The notes: generated from the letters alone by a model not told the origin. A DNA stretch of 7,357 bases from Paracoccaceae bacterium (GCA_015485015.1 WFUK01000452.1:1-7357), one strand, 5' to 3'. Shown: positions 1 through 6,602, numbered from the stretch's first letter. Made by a program: numbers and translations.

Positions 1-1202
1 CCGTTGAACGACTTGGCCTGAAGGGCGATGGCATTATCGCTGGCGATATCTTTGCGCCCTTCACCCTGCCCGGCGAAATTGTCGAGGGCGAGGTGAAAAA
101 CGGCCAGCTCGAAATTGCGGCCCGCTTGAGCGATTCCGAGGCGCGGGTGCAGCCCGCTTGCCGCCATTTTGGCAGCTGCGGCGGCTGCGCCCTTCAGCAT
201 GGATCCGATGAGTTTCTGGCCAGATGGAAGCGCGAAATCATCGAGCGCGCCTTGGCCGCGCAGGGGGTGCAGGCCGATATTCGCCCCACCATCACCTCCC
301 CCAGCCATAGCCGCCGCCGCGCCACGTTTTCGGCGCGGCGCACCAAGAAAACCACGCAGGTCGGCTTTCACAAGCGCGGTTCGGCCGAGATTTTCAACCT
401 GATAGAATGCCCGCTTCTAGTGCCGGAAATCCTCTCGGCCCTGCCCGCCTGCCATGCGCTGGCGGGCCTTGGCGCTTCGCGCACCGCCGAGATCAAGATT
501 TCCGTCACCCACAGCCCAGCCGGACAAGACCTGCAGGTGCGCGATGCCAAAGCGCTGGACGGACCGCTCCGCGCCCGCCTCGCCGCCCTCGCCAGCGAGC
601 ATAATCTGGCGCGGTTAAGCTGGAATGACGAGCTGGTCGCGGATCGAAAACGCCCCGTGCAGACCATGGGCAAAGCGCAAATCTTGCCGCCTTCCGGTGC
701 TTTTTTGCAGGCTACAGCCCATGGGCAGGCCGCGCTGGTTGCCGCAATGCAGGAGGCGGTATCGGAGGCCAAGCGGGTGGCGGATCTATTTGCCGGCTGC
801 GGCACATTTTCCCTGCCGCTGGCCGAAAAGGCCGAGGTGCATGCGGTGGAAGGCCTGCCCGATATGCTAAAAGCGCTGGATGCGGGCTGGCGGCATGCGC
901 AGGGCTTGAAAACCCTGACAACCGAAGCCAGAGATCTGTTCTCCCGCCCCTTGGTGCCGCTGGAATTGAAGCATTTTGATGCGGTTGTGGTTGACCCGCC
1001 GCGCGCCGGGGCCAAGACCCAAATCGCCGAAATCGTCACCTCCGGCATTCGGCAGATGGGTGCGGTTTCGTGTAATCCGGTCAGCTTTGCGCGCGATGCC
1101 AAAGCCCTGATCGAGGGCGGTTTTACCCTTGACTGGGTGCAGCCGGTAGACCAGTTTTTATGGTCAGGCCATGTGGAGCTAGCGGCGCGTTTTAGCCGCT
1201 AG
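1..1202 (+). CDS. TrmA/RlmD-family 23S rRNA (uracil-5-)methyltransferase, 5'-truncated
   Basis: SAM-dependent enzyme of the TrmA/RlmC/RlmD family, which methylates C5 of a uracil in RNA; 23S rRNA is the likeliest target. The reading frame is open from position 3. Its first codons (ERLGLKGDGI, then FTLPGEIVEG) match a TRAM RNA-binding domain, so the GTG at 93 is internal and the true start lies upstream. A C-x5-C-x2-C cluster (codons at 159, 177 and 186) plus a later Cys (408) fits the [4Fe-4S] site of RlmD-type members. The SAM-binding loop DLFAGCGTF begins at 783 and DPPRAG at 993. The catalytic SCNP cysteine is at 1071 and the HVE glutamate at 1176-1178. All key residues are present and the C-terminus is complete. 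Known of the family: Cys attacks C6 of uracil and Glu acts as base. RlmD is the best guess, but RlmC- or TrmA-type specificity cannot be excluded without the target RNA. Confidence 0.93.
   Translation, partial: VERLGLKGDGIIAGDIFAPFTLPGEIVEGEVKNGQLEIAARLSDSEARVQPACRHFGSCGGCALQHGSDEFLARWKREIIERALAAQGVQADIRPTITSPSHSRRRATFSARRTKKTTQVGFHKRGSAEIFNLIECPLLVPEILSALPACHALAGLGASRTAEIKISVTHSPAGQDLQVRDAKALDGPLRARLAALASEHNLARLSWNDELVADRKRPVQTMGKAQILPPSGAFLQATAHGQAALVAAMQEAVSEAKRVADLFAGCGTFSLPLAEKAEVHAVEGLPDMLKALDAGWRHAQGLKTLTTEARDLFSRPLVPLELKHFDAVVVDPPRAGAKTQIAEIVTSGIRQMGAVSCNPVSFARDAKALIEGGFTLDWVQPVDQFLWSGHVELAARFSR
1179..1202 (+). repeat. 8-bp inverted repeat over the methyltransferase stop codon
   Basis: CTAGCGGC (1179-1186) and GCCGCTAG (1195-1202) form a perfect 8-bp stem with an 8-nt loop. 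The TAG stop is inside the right arm. No clean T run follows, so this is a possible 3'-end hairpin rather than a convincing intrinsic terminator. A third copy of the octamer lies at 1301-1308, over the stop codon of the converging gene. Confidence 0.4.
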
Positions 1203-1250
1203 AGCCGCGTTCCTATTATTTGATTCGGCGGCGCGACCTCGCCATTTTAT

Positions 1251-1302
1251 TTTACGCACAATTTATCCCGAAAACCGGTCCCCACCTTTCAGATTGCGCT
1301 CT
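1251..1302. repeat. Decayed intergenic palindromic element, RIME-like
   Basis: The stretch between the two converging genes reads as an imperfect palindrome. The outer arms CGCACAAT (1255-1262) and ATTGCGCT (1293-1300) pair with one main mismatch. Inner segments ATCCCGAAAACC and CCACCTTTCAGAT flank a central ACCGGT (1274-1279). From memory, this matches the general form of short palindromic repeats scattered between genes in Rhizobiales and related alphaproteobacteria (RIME-type), whose core contains GAAAACCGGT and CCCACTTTTC. The right inner arm has drifted from that form (CTTTCAGAT where TTTTCGGGAT would be expected). It may also act as a bidirectional transcript-end hairpin. Family membership is recalled, not searched. 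Confidence 0.5.
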
Positions 1303-2359
1303 AGCGGCTCTGAAACACATCCAGTACAGGCTTTTCCCTGCCCTGCCGGTCAAACAGGCCCGAGCGGTTGTGATAGGAACTGTCATCATCAGTAAGCTTG
1401 AAATAATAGGCCAGATCCACCGGCAGCCCCTGCATGACCATCAGATAATCCACCAGCCTTACGGCCTGATAAGGCGGGTCATCGCGCTCCAGCTCCGGGT
1501 TCGGGCCACCAAATTCGCTGACAATCACCGGCGCGCGGGCAAGGCGGGTGAAACTGCGGATGAATGCCGGCCACAGGTCGGGCGTATCATAAAGATGGAT
1601 ATCCGCCAGATCGTAGCGCGCGGCTTTCAGCACCATCTCCACCTCGGCCAGATCAGCAGCATAACCCGCCCGCGCCCGGCCGCAAACCGCATTCTGCACA
1701 TAGGCGTTCAGGTCCAGCTCCCGGCGCAGCCCATAGGCGCTTTGGTCTAGCTGCATGCCGTTCAGGCACACGGCCTCGTAAAGCTGGGCGCGGGTGGTAA
1801 TGCCGCCCAGCACCACTGTCAGCCCCGGCCTGACCCGCTTGACCAGATCATAAAATGCATTTTGCTGCGCAATATATTGCGCCACATCGCCGACATAAAG
1901 ATTGTCCCATTCATTGCCGAACTGGATCGAGGTGATCTGCCCGCCAATCCGGCCCAACAGAGCGGTGACATAGGCCTCGAAAGCCGGCCAATCGGTGATT
2001 TCGCAGGTATAGGCGTTGCGCGCCCCACATGCCCAATTTGGCCCGTCGCTCTGGATGGTGAGCATGATGCGCAGCCCGGCCGCGCTCAGCGCGCCGATCC
2101 GGGCCTCGACCGCTTGCCATTTGTAATTGCCACGGCTTGGCTCGCGCATTGCCCAAGCCTCGGCAATGCGGATATCAACCACCCCCAGCGCTTGCAGTTT
2201 TTCAATGGTAAAGGCGATTTCAGCCGCGGTTTTCACCGGCGGAAAGCTCATGCCCAGACGCGGTTGCGCCGTCGCGGGCAGAGAAAGGCCCAGCAAAAGG
2301 GCAAGCAAGGCCAGCCCCCGCAGCGCTGAACGGTGCGAAAATCGCCAGCACTTTCGCAT
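1301..2359 (-). CDS. Secreted TIM-barrel glycoside hydrolase-like protein (GH-A clan type)
   Basis: Predicted exported protein of 352 aa with the architecture of a clan GH-A retaining glycoside hydrolase (GH5/GH39-like); I cannot name the family or substrate. Residues 1-31 are a signal peptide: basic n-region, leucine/alanine-rich core, and PATA|Q cleavage site. The mature part opens with RLGMSF, a typical first barrel strand. FGNEWDN carries the candidate acid/base Glu150 after strand 4. DIHLY (253-257) fits strand 6 with His255 and Tyr257. VIVSEFGGPN carries the candidate nucleophile Glu282 on strand 7. Four cysteines (111, 119, 198, 226) are spaced to form two disulfides, as expected in the periplasm. 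The ATG lies 7 bp after the stop of the DUF2892 gene, so the two are probably co-transcribed; no strong ribosome binding site is visible. What is inferred: cleavage of a periplasmic or environmental glycan. An inactive sugar-binding relative is possible. Confidence 0.72.
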   Translation of the reverse strand: MRKCWRFSHRSALRGLALLALLLGLSLPATAQPRLGMSFPPVKTAAEIAFTIEKLQALGVVDIRIAEAWAMREPSRGNYKWQAVEARIGALSAAGLRIMLTIQSDGPNWACGARNAYTCEITDWPAFEAYVTALLGRIGGQITSIQFGNEWDNLYVGDVAQYIAQQNAFYDLVKRVRPGLTVVLGGITTRAQLYEAVCLNGMQLDQSAYGLRRELDLNAYVQNAVCGRARAGYAADLAEVEMVLKAARYDLADIHLYDTPDLWPAFIRSFTRLARAPVIVSEFGGPNPELERDDPPYQAVRLVDYLMVMQGLPVDLAYYFKLTDDDSSYHNRSGLFDRQGREKPVLDVFQSR

Positions 2360-2366
2360 CCGGTTA

Positions 2367-2573
2367 TTATTCTTTCGGCGTGGTTTTTACGCCCAGAATT
2401 CCGTAAATCGGGCAAAAGCTGAACACGGCGGTGGTCAGCAACACCCCCCCGACAGCCACGCCAAGCCAGCCAAGCCCGCCCAGATATCCGAGATAGCTAA
2501 CCACAAATAGCGCCATTCCGATCAAAATACGCAGCGCCCGATCCAGCGATCCGATGTTGTTATTGAACTTCAT
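2367..2573 (-). CDS. DUF2892 (YgaP-type) small inner-membrane protein
   Basis: Small membrane protein of 68 aa from the chosen start. It has the DUF2892 pattern: NNNIGSLDRALRILIG at the N-terminus, a first hydrophobic segment at about 14-34, a second at about 36-52, then FCPIYGILGV (Cys54-Pro55) at the end of the second segment. In some proteins this domain is fused to rhodanese (YgaP); here it stands alone. An ATG six codons upstream (2591) is possible. I prefer 2573 because GAGGT precedes it at good spacing and because family members usually begin with Met-Lys just before the NxG motif. The biochemical role of the stand-alone domain is not established. Its stop is 7 bp before the hydrolase start, implying one transcript. 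It is unclear whether that means a shared function. Confidence 0.85.
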   Translation of the reverse strand: MKFNNNIGSLDRALRILIGMALFVVSYLGYLGGLGWLGVAVGGVLLTTAVFSFCPIYGILGVKTTPKE

Positions 2574-2649
2574 CTCAATTACCTCGCACATGGAGTGAAT
2601 ATTAAACAGATCTTAAGCCTAAGGCAGTATCCGTTTAAAATCAATGGCA
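2574..2649 (-). promoter_or_regulatory. Possible promoter region before the DUF2892-hydrolase pair
   Basis: AT-rich 76-bp gap between the HprK-like stop and the DUF2892 start. On the minus strand TTGATT, a 17-nt spacer and TAGGCT make a weak sigma70-like pair. A dyad TTAAAC (2602-2607) / GTTTAA (2633-2638) spans the same stretch. The gap is long enough for the last two genes to have their own promoter, but no element is strong. The ribosome binding site GAGGT for the 2573 start is at the left end. Confidence 0.25.
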
Positions 2650-3837
2650 TCATTCCTTGGTTTGCGCTTCAAGCGTATCAAATACCGCGTCGATCGCATT
2701 ACTCATCCCGCGAAATTTGGCGTCTTTGGTGCGGTAATGCAGCTTTGCGCCCGGAATTTTTGACAAAGCCTCCGCCCCCGGGATGGCATAAGAGAAGCCC
2801 AGATCCAGCCAGTATTGGAAGTGCTTATCCCGCCCGAGGCTGAGCGTGTTTTTCTGCATCAGCTTCAATTGCTCGGCCTCGTCCATCGGCTCCAAATGGC
2901 TCACTTCGATTTTATAGTTGATCGCAGGGGTCACAATGCCGACCACCTTACCACCCACAACCGGCGGCGGCCCTTGCAAGGCGGCGCAGAATTCGCGCGG
3001 CTGCATGCCGAATTTATCGCCAAGCTTGCCGTAATCCTTTGGCTCGAATTTCGCCACCACCTTGGGCCGATAGCGCCGCTGCGGGCCAAGCAGGGTGGTT
3101 GGATTGCGGGCAAAGCGCAACAGGTCGGGGAATTGGCGGGTGGACCCCATACCGACAAATATCTCGGACGGAAAGCCAGCGGCATAAATGCCGTCTTCAT
3201 CCGCCTTGATAAAACAGCGCTCATTGGCGATCAGCTGCGCGCCTTCTTTCACCATGGCGCTGAGCAGCGTGGTTTTACCCGAGCCGCCCTTGCCACAAAC
3301 AATCACCACCCCGCGCTCGGTTGCATAGGCGCCGGCATGATAGTTGCAATAGCCCAGCCCCTCCAGATAGCGGGTCATGATCTCCAGAACCACGCCATTC
3401 AACTGCCGAACGGGCCAGCGGGTGCGCGAGCCATAGGCGACCTGAATTTTATCCACAGCACGATCAACCAGATAAACAATCCCTTCAACCGGTTCGAACA
3501 TCATATAGGTGGTCTCGTCCAGCAACAATACATTCAGCGTGCTGGAACTGGACCGGTTCACCGTCATCGTCACCCCGTGGGTCTCGATCATCCAGGCGGC
3601 CTGCACCACGATCTCGTCGGAATGGACAAAATCCAGATCAAATTCCGCCAGCACCTCGCTCGGATCATCTTCCTTGAAATAGGGATCCATGAAGGCCTTC
3701 ATCGAACTTACCAATTTGGGCGATTCGTTGCGCAAATTGATCTTCAAGCCCAGGGTTGTAAGCGTGGTATATGTCGTCAAATAGGATTGTTGGGCCGCAA
3801 ATAAAGCCAATAATCGGGTGTGATCTGTGGTCAGCAT
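2650..3837 (-). CDS. HprK/PEPCK-like P-loop kinase-fold protein of unknown function
   Basis: Cytoplasmic protein of 395 aa with an HPr kinase/PEP carboxykinase-like nucleotide-binding core. Numbering from the chosen ATG, a Walker A motif GKGGSGKTT lies at 182-190. It is preceded by HAGAYATERGVVIV and followed by VKEGAQLIANERCFI. This matches the HprK layout in which His-Ala precedes a strand, a P-loop, and then a 'G-x-LVADD' segment. Here the Asp-Asp of classic HprK is replaced by Asn-Glu (205-206), so HPr phosphorylation should not be assumed. The N-terminal 170 residues look like a separate domain that I do not recognise; the C-terminal 170 are also specific to this protein. I prefer the ATG at 3837 over the in-frame TTG at 3873: the TTG lacks a ribosome binding site and follows the previous stop by only 13 bp, although the GAAAG before the ATG is itself weak. 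It lies downstream of the TRAP binding-protein gene. Membership of the HprK-related kinase A/B groups is possible but untested. Confidence 0.72.
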   Translation of the reverse strand: MLTTDHTRLLALFAAQQSYLTTYTTLTTLGLKINLRNESPKLVSSMKAFMDPYFKEDDPSEVLAEFDLDFVHSDEIVVQAAWMIETHGVTMTVNRSSSSTLNVLLLDETTYMMFEPVEGIVYLVDRAVDKIQVAYGSRTRWPVRQLNGVVLEIMTRYLEGLGYCNYHAGAYATERGVVIVCGKGGSGKTTLLSAMVKEGAQLIANERCFIKADEDGIYAAGFPSEIFVGMGSTRQFPDLLRFARNPTTLLGPQRRYRPKVVAKFEPKDYGKLGDKFGMQPREFCAALQGPPPVVGGKVVGIVTPAINYKIEVSHLEPMDEAEQLKLMQKNTLSLGRDKHFQYWLDLGFSYAIPGAEALSKIPGAKLHYRTKDAKFRGMSNAIDAVFDTLEAQTKE

Positions 3838-3880
3838 AAAAAATCTTTCAATGGCCCTGCCCGCGCGGGGCAAGCAGGGC
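3838..3880 (-). terminator. Hairpin plus T run between dctP-like and HprK-like genes
   Basis: On the minus strand, GCCCTGC (complement of 3874-3880) pairs perfectly with GCAGGGC (complement of 3854-3860). The loop contains the self-complementary CCCGCGCGGG (3860-3869). Ten nucleotides further on comes a run of six T (3838-3843 read on the minus strand), directly abutting the ATG at 3837. The gap between stem and T run is longer than ideal for an intrinsic terminator. It could be a partial terminator, or an mRNA 3'-end stabiliser that keeps binding-protein expression above that of the downstream gene. Confidence 0.4.
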
Positions 3881-3886
3881 AGCAGG

Positions 3887-4921
3887 TTACTGGGTGTTTT
3901 GCGAAATCAGGGCGCGGGCGCGCACCAGCAGATCTTGCCCGTCAATGCCCTTGGCTTCCATTTCGGCCAACCAGCGATCAATCACGGGTTGCGCGGCGGC
4001 TTCCCATGTTGCAAGATCCTCGCCCTCGATGGTGACGATGGTATTGCCGCGATCCACCGCCACAGCGCGGCCTGCGGCATCGGCATCCTGCATGATCCGC
4101 CCGGCATTGGCCGAGAAATCAGCCCCCGATACGGAATCAAGAATGGCCTGCAAATCGGCCGGCATGGCCTCGTATGACGCCTTGTTCATCACCAGCACAA
4201 AAGCGGCGGTATAAAGCGTGCGCTCGCCGACAAATTCGGTATGGGCGTTGGTTAGCTCGGCGATTTTCAGCGCTTTGGTCACCTCCCACGGAATTACCGT
4301 GCCGTCAATCACCCCTTTGGCGAGGTTTTCCGGCAGGGCCGGCACCGGCATGCCGATCGGGGTAGCCCCCAGTTCGCCAAGCAGGTCATTGATCACGCGG
4401 GTCGGGCCGCGCAGCTTCAGCCCGTCCATATCGTCAATGCTTTCAATAGGATCGCCATTCACATGGATCACCCCCGGCCCATGCACCCATGCGCCCAGCA
4501 TATGGAAATCGGCAAAATCCGTATCGGCCATATCGCTGGCATACATATCCCAATAGGCGCGCGAGGTCGCCTCGGCATTGCTCATCATAAAGGGCAGCTC
4601 AAACACCTCGACGCGCGGAAAGCGGCCCGGGGTGTAGCCCGGCAATGTCCATGCGATATCGACCACTCCATCGGCGACCTGATCCATCAGCTGCGTCGGA
4701 GAGCCGCCCAGCGCCATCGCCGAATAGATTTCAACCTTGATCCGCCCGTCAGAGGCTTCGGCCACCGCTTCGGCCCAAGGGAATAGTATTTGCGCTGGCA
4801 CCGTGGCTTGCGGTGGCAAAAACTGATGCATCCGCAGGGTGACTTCCTGCGCCGCGACGGGCAGCGCCCCGGCCATAAGAATCGCGGCAAAACCGGCGGT
4901 CAAAAAGTTGCTTTTTGTCAT
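3887..4921 (-). CDS. TRAP transporter substrate-binding protein, DctP family
   Basis: Periplasmic solute receptor of 344 aa, the usual size for the DctP family, which delivers organic acids or related anions to a TRAP (tripartite ATP-independent periplasmic) permease. Residues 1-24 are a signal peptide ending VAA|Q. The mature protein starts with a typical first strand (VTLRMHQFLP). The conserved segment DDMDGLKLRGP (163-173) places Arg171 where the family has its carboxylate-binding arginine. VIPWEVTKALKI follows, as is normal in these receptors. The ATG at 4921 is preceded by AAGGAGA at 8-9 nt, a strong ribosome binding site. No DctQ or DctM membrane-subunit genes lie next to it on either side, so it is either an orphan receptor or works with a permease encoded elsewhere. 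The substrate cannot be assigned. The gene is divergent from gcvT, which does not by itself imply that glycine-related compounds are carried. Confidence 0.93.
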   Translation of the reverse strand: MTKSNFLTAGFAAILMAGALPVAAQEVTLRMHQFLPPQATVPAQILFPWAEAVAEASDGRIKVEIYSAMALGGSPTQLMDQVADGVVDIAWTLPGYTPGRFPRVEVFELPFMMSNAEATSRAYWDMYASDMADTDFADFHMLGAWVHGPGVIHVNGDPIESIDDMDGLKLRGPTRVINDLLGELGATPIGMPVPALPENLAKGVIDGTVIPWEVTKALKIAELTNAHTEFVGERTLYTAAFVLVMNKASYEAMPADLQAILDSVSGADFSANAGRIMQDADAAGRAVAVDRGNTIVTIEGEDLATWEAAAQPVIDRWLAEMEAKGIDGQDLLVRARALISQNTQ

Positions 4922-4939
4922 CTCTATCTCCTTTTGGGC

Positions 4940-4990
4940 ACGGGATGCGCGCCTCCCCTATCTTATAAGTATACCGTTATAGCACAGGGC
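4940..4990 (-). promoter_or_regulatory. Candidate promoter/operator region of the dctP-like gene
   Basis: AT-rich stretch 20-70 bp upstream of the start. On the minus strand it contains TATACT, a good -10-like hexamer, overlapping the palindrome CTTATAAG (4960-4967) and GTATAC (4967-4972). I do not find a good -35 at 16-18 bp. Short palindromes at this place would suit a regulator site, but no regulator gene is in view. Confidence 0.3.
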
Positions 4991-5061
4991 ATAGCATGGG
5001 GGAAAAAATCTTTTCAATCAATCCTTAGATTTCACTGGAAAAGGCAGATAGAGAGTCGTAT

Positions 5062-5077
5062 GTTTCCGATAGGAAAC
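5062..5077. promoter_or_regulatory. Dyad GTTTCC-N4-GGAAAC upstream of gcvT
   Basis: Perfect 6-bp inverted repeat with a GATA centre, 54 bp before the gcvT ATG. It could be a regulator-binding site or a small RNA hairpin in the leader. No T run follows, so it is not a terminator. Confidence 0.4.
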
Positions 5078-5099
5078 TTGGTAGACAAAGGTATACCAA
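5078..5099. promoter_or_regulatory. Dyad TTGGTA-N10-TACCAA upstream of gcvT
   Basis: Perfect 6-bp half-sites 16 bp centre to centre, immediately adjoining the GTTTCC dyad. The second half-site overlaps the 8-bp palindrome GGTATACC (5090-5097). The spacing would allow a dimeric DNA-binding protein to contact both half-sites on about one and a half turns of helix. The function is inferred from symmetry only. Confidence 0.35.
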
Positions 5100-5130
5100 T
5101 AATGCAAGCCTACAGCACAAGGTGGCCCCG

Positions 5131-6216
5131 ATGAGCGAACCCCGTAAAACCCCGTTATATGATCTGCATGTCGAACTTGGCGGTAAAATGGTTGATTTTG
5201 CTGGCTGGATGATGCCGGTGAACTACCCCGCAGGGGTGGCCGCCGAGCATAAGCACTGCCGCGAAAAGGCGGCGCTTTTTGATGTATCCCATATGGGGCA
5301 GGTCGAATTGCGCGGGGAGAACGTGGCCGAACAGCTCGAATCGCTGTGCCCGTCGAGCTTCACCCCGCTGGCTGAAGGCAAGGCGCGCTATACGTTTTTC
5401 ACCAATCCCGAGGGCGGGATCATGGATGACCTGATCGTTGCCAATGCGGGGGATCACTTTTTTGTTGTGGTCAATGCCTCGATGCGGGATCAGGATATCA
5501 ACCATATGCGCGGCCTTGATATCGAGGTGCGCGAGCTTTCCCGCGCCCTGATCGCTGTGCAAGGGCCAGCCGCCGAAGCGATTGTATCGGGCCATGCGCC
5601 CATCGCGGCCGAGCTGAAATTCATGCAAACCGCGCTGGCGGATATTGGCGGGGTAGAGGTGCGCATTTCCCGCCTTGGCTATACCGGCGAGGATGGCTAC
5701 GAGATCTCGATCCCCGAGGAAAACGTGGTTGAAATCGCGCGGTTGCTGCTGGAGCATCCCGATCTGGAGCCAGCCGGGCTTGGCGCGCGCGATAGCCTGC
5801 GGCTGGAAGCGGGGCTGTGCCTCTATGGCAATGATATCGATAATGACACATCTCCAGTGGAGGCCAACCTGACATGGGCGATGCAGAAAAAGCGCCGCGA
5901 GGGTGGTGGTTTTCCCGGCGAAGCCCGTATTTTACAAGAACTGGCCAATGGCCCGGCCCGCAAGCTGGTCGGCATCAAGCCCGAGGGGCGCGCACCGGCG
6001 CGGCGCGGGGTTGAAGTGGCTTCTGTAGCTGGTAATATCATCGGCAGCATCACCTCCGGCGGTTTTGGCCCCACCTTTGAAGGGCCGATCTCCATGGGGT
6101 ATGTCGCCACCGAATTTGCCGAGGCCGGCACATCGGTCAATCTAATCATCCGGGGCAAAGCCCGCCCCGCCACCATCATCAAGCTGCCCTTCGTGGCGCA
6201 AAACTACAAACGCTAG
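5131..6216 (+). CDS. gcvT: Glycine cleavage system T protein (aminomethyltransferase)
   Basis: GcvT (361 aa) takes the aminomethyl group from the lipoyl arm of GcvH, releases ammonia, and gives 5,10-methylenetetrahydrofolate (EC 2.1.2.10). The protein begins MSEPRKTPLYDLHVELGGKM and continues VDFAGWMMPVNYP, the standard family N-terminus. NPEGGIMDDLIV (92-103) contains the Asp pair (99-100) where the catalytic aspartate lies. LGYTGEDGYEI, LGARDSLRLEAGLCLYGND and GFGPTFEGPISMGYV follow in normal order. Its length is typical and no key segment is missing. I chose the ATG at 5131 over the in-frame GTG at 5122: AAGGTGG, of which that GTG is part, lies 5 nt before the ATG as its ribosome binding site, and MSEP fits homologues. 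It is the first gene of the gcvTHP cluster, 14 bp from gcvH. I see no glycine riboswitch upstream. Confidence 0.97.
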   Translation: MSEPRKTPLYDLHVELGGKMVDFAGWMMPVNYPAGVAAEHKHCREKAALFDVSHMGQVELRGENVAEQLESLCPSSFTPLAEGKARYTFFTNPEGGIMDDLIVANAGDHFFVVVNASMRDQDINHMRGLDIEVRELSRALIAVQGPAAEAIVSGHAPIAAELKFMQTALADIGGVEVRISRLGYTGEDGYEISIPEENVVEIARLLLEHPDLEPAGLGARDSLRLEAGLCLYGNDIDNDTSPVEANLTWAMQKKRREGGGFPGEARILQELANGPARKLVGIKPEGRAPARRGVEVASVAGNIIGSITSGGFGPTFEGPISMGYVATEFAEAGTSVNLIIRGKARPATIIKLPFVAQNYKR

Positions 6217-6230
6217 AAAAGGGTTCAGCA

Positions 6231-6596
6231 ATGACCATCTATTACACCGAAGAACATGAATGGATTGATGTGGACGGCGATACCGCCACTCTAGGCATCA
6301 CCACACACGCCGCCGAAGCCCTTGGCGAAGTGGTATTTGTCGAGCTGCAAGACGCCGGCGAAACCTTTGACAAGGACGATGAAATCGGCGTGGTCGAAAG
6401 CGTAAAAGCCGCTTCCGAACTTTATGCCCCGCTGGCGATGGAAATCATCGAGGCTAACGGCGCGCTGGAGGATAACCCCGGCATGGTCAATGAAGACCCC
6501 GAGGGCAATGCGTGGTTTTACAAGCTCAAAATATCTGATACCGCCGAGCTGGAAAACCTGCTTGATGTAAACGCCTATAAAGCCCTGATCGACTAA
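6231..6596 (+). CDS. gcvH: Glycine cleavage system H protein (lipoyl carrier)
   Basis: GcvH (121 aa) is the lipoylated carrier that moves the methylamine intermediate between the P, T and L proteins in the cytoplasm. The sequence opens [21 protein letters not shown], the usual family start. It contains [16 protein letters not shown], with Lys59 as the lipoylation site. The C-terminal [20 protein letters not shown] is also characteristic. Length is slightly below that of E. coli GcvH and complete. An AAAAGGG ribosome binding site precedes the ATG at 7 nt, within the 14-bp gap after gcvT, so translation probably follows directly from the same transcript. The gene is acidic, as H proteins are. 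Loading with lipoate needs lipoyl-synthesis genes that are not in this window. Confidence 0.98.
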   Translation: MTIYYTEEHEWIDVDGDTATLGITTHAAEALGEVVFVELQDAGETFDKDDEIGVVESVKAASELYAPLAMEIIEANGALEDNPGMVNEDPEGNAWFYKLKISDTAELENLLDVNAYKALID

Positions 6597-6602
6597 CCCT
6601 TC

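Noticed and set aside
368..1102. 244-codon open frame on the minus strand
   Set aside because: It is antisense to the methyltransferase, whose motifs are all intact. The translation is low in recognisable features.
93..1202. Methyltransferase read as a complete gene starting at the GTG at 93
   Set aside because: The same frame is open upstream to position 3 and encodes recognisable TRAM-domain sequence, so the gene starts before the window.
2815..3804. 329-codon open frame on the plus strand
   Set aside because: It lies antisense to the HprK-like gene. Its histidine- and glutamine-rich translation has no recognisable motif, as expected of the reverse complement of a GC-rich gene.
3838..3873. 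TTG at 3873 as the HprK-like start
   Set aside because: There is no ribosome binding site, the added 12 residues lie within the hairpin region, and an ATG at 3837 is available.
4922..5130. Glycine riboswitch in front of gcvT
   Set aside because: A GAGAGT-like stretch near 5050 suggested one, but the conserved aptamer core (GCCGAAGG-type segment and matching stems) is absent by eye.
5122..5130. GTG at 5122 as the gcvT start
   Set aside because: This GTG is part of the AAGGTGG ribosome binding site for the ATG at 5131, and homologues begin near that ATG.
5155..5757. 200-codon open frame on the minus strand
   Set aside because: It is antisense to gcvT, which is certain. There is no supporting motif.
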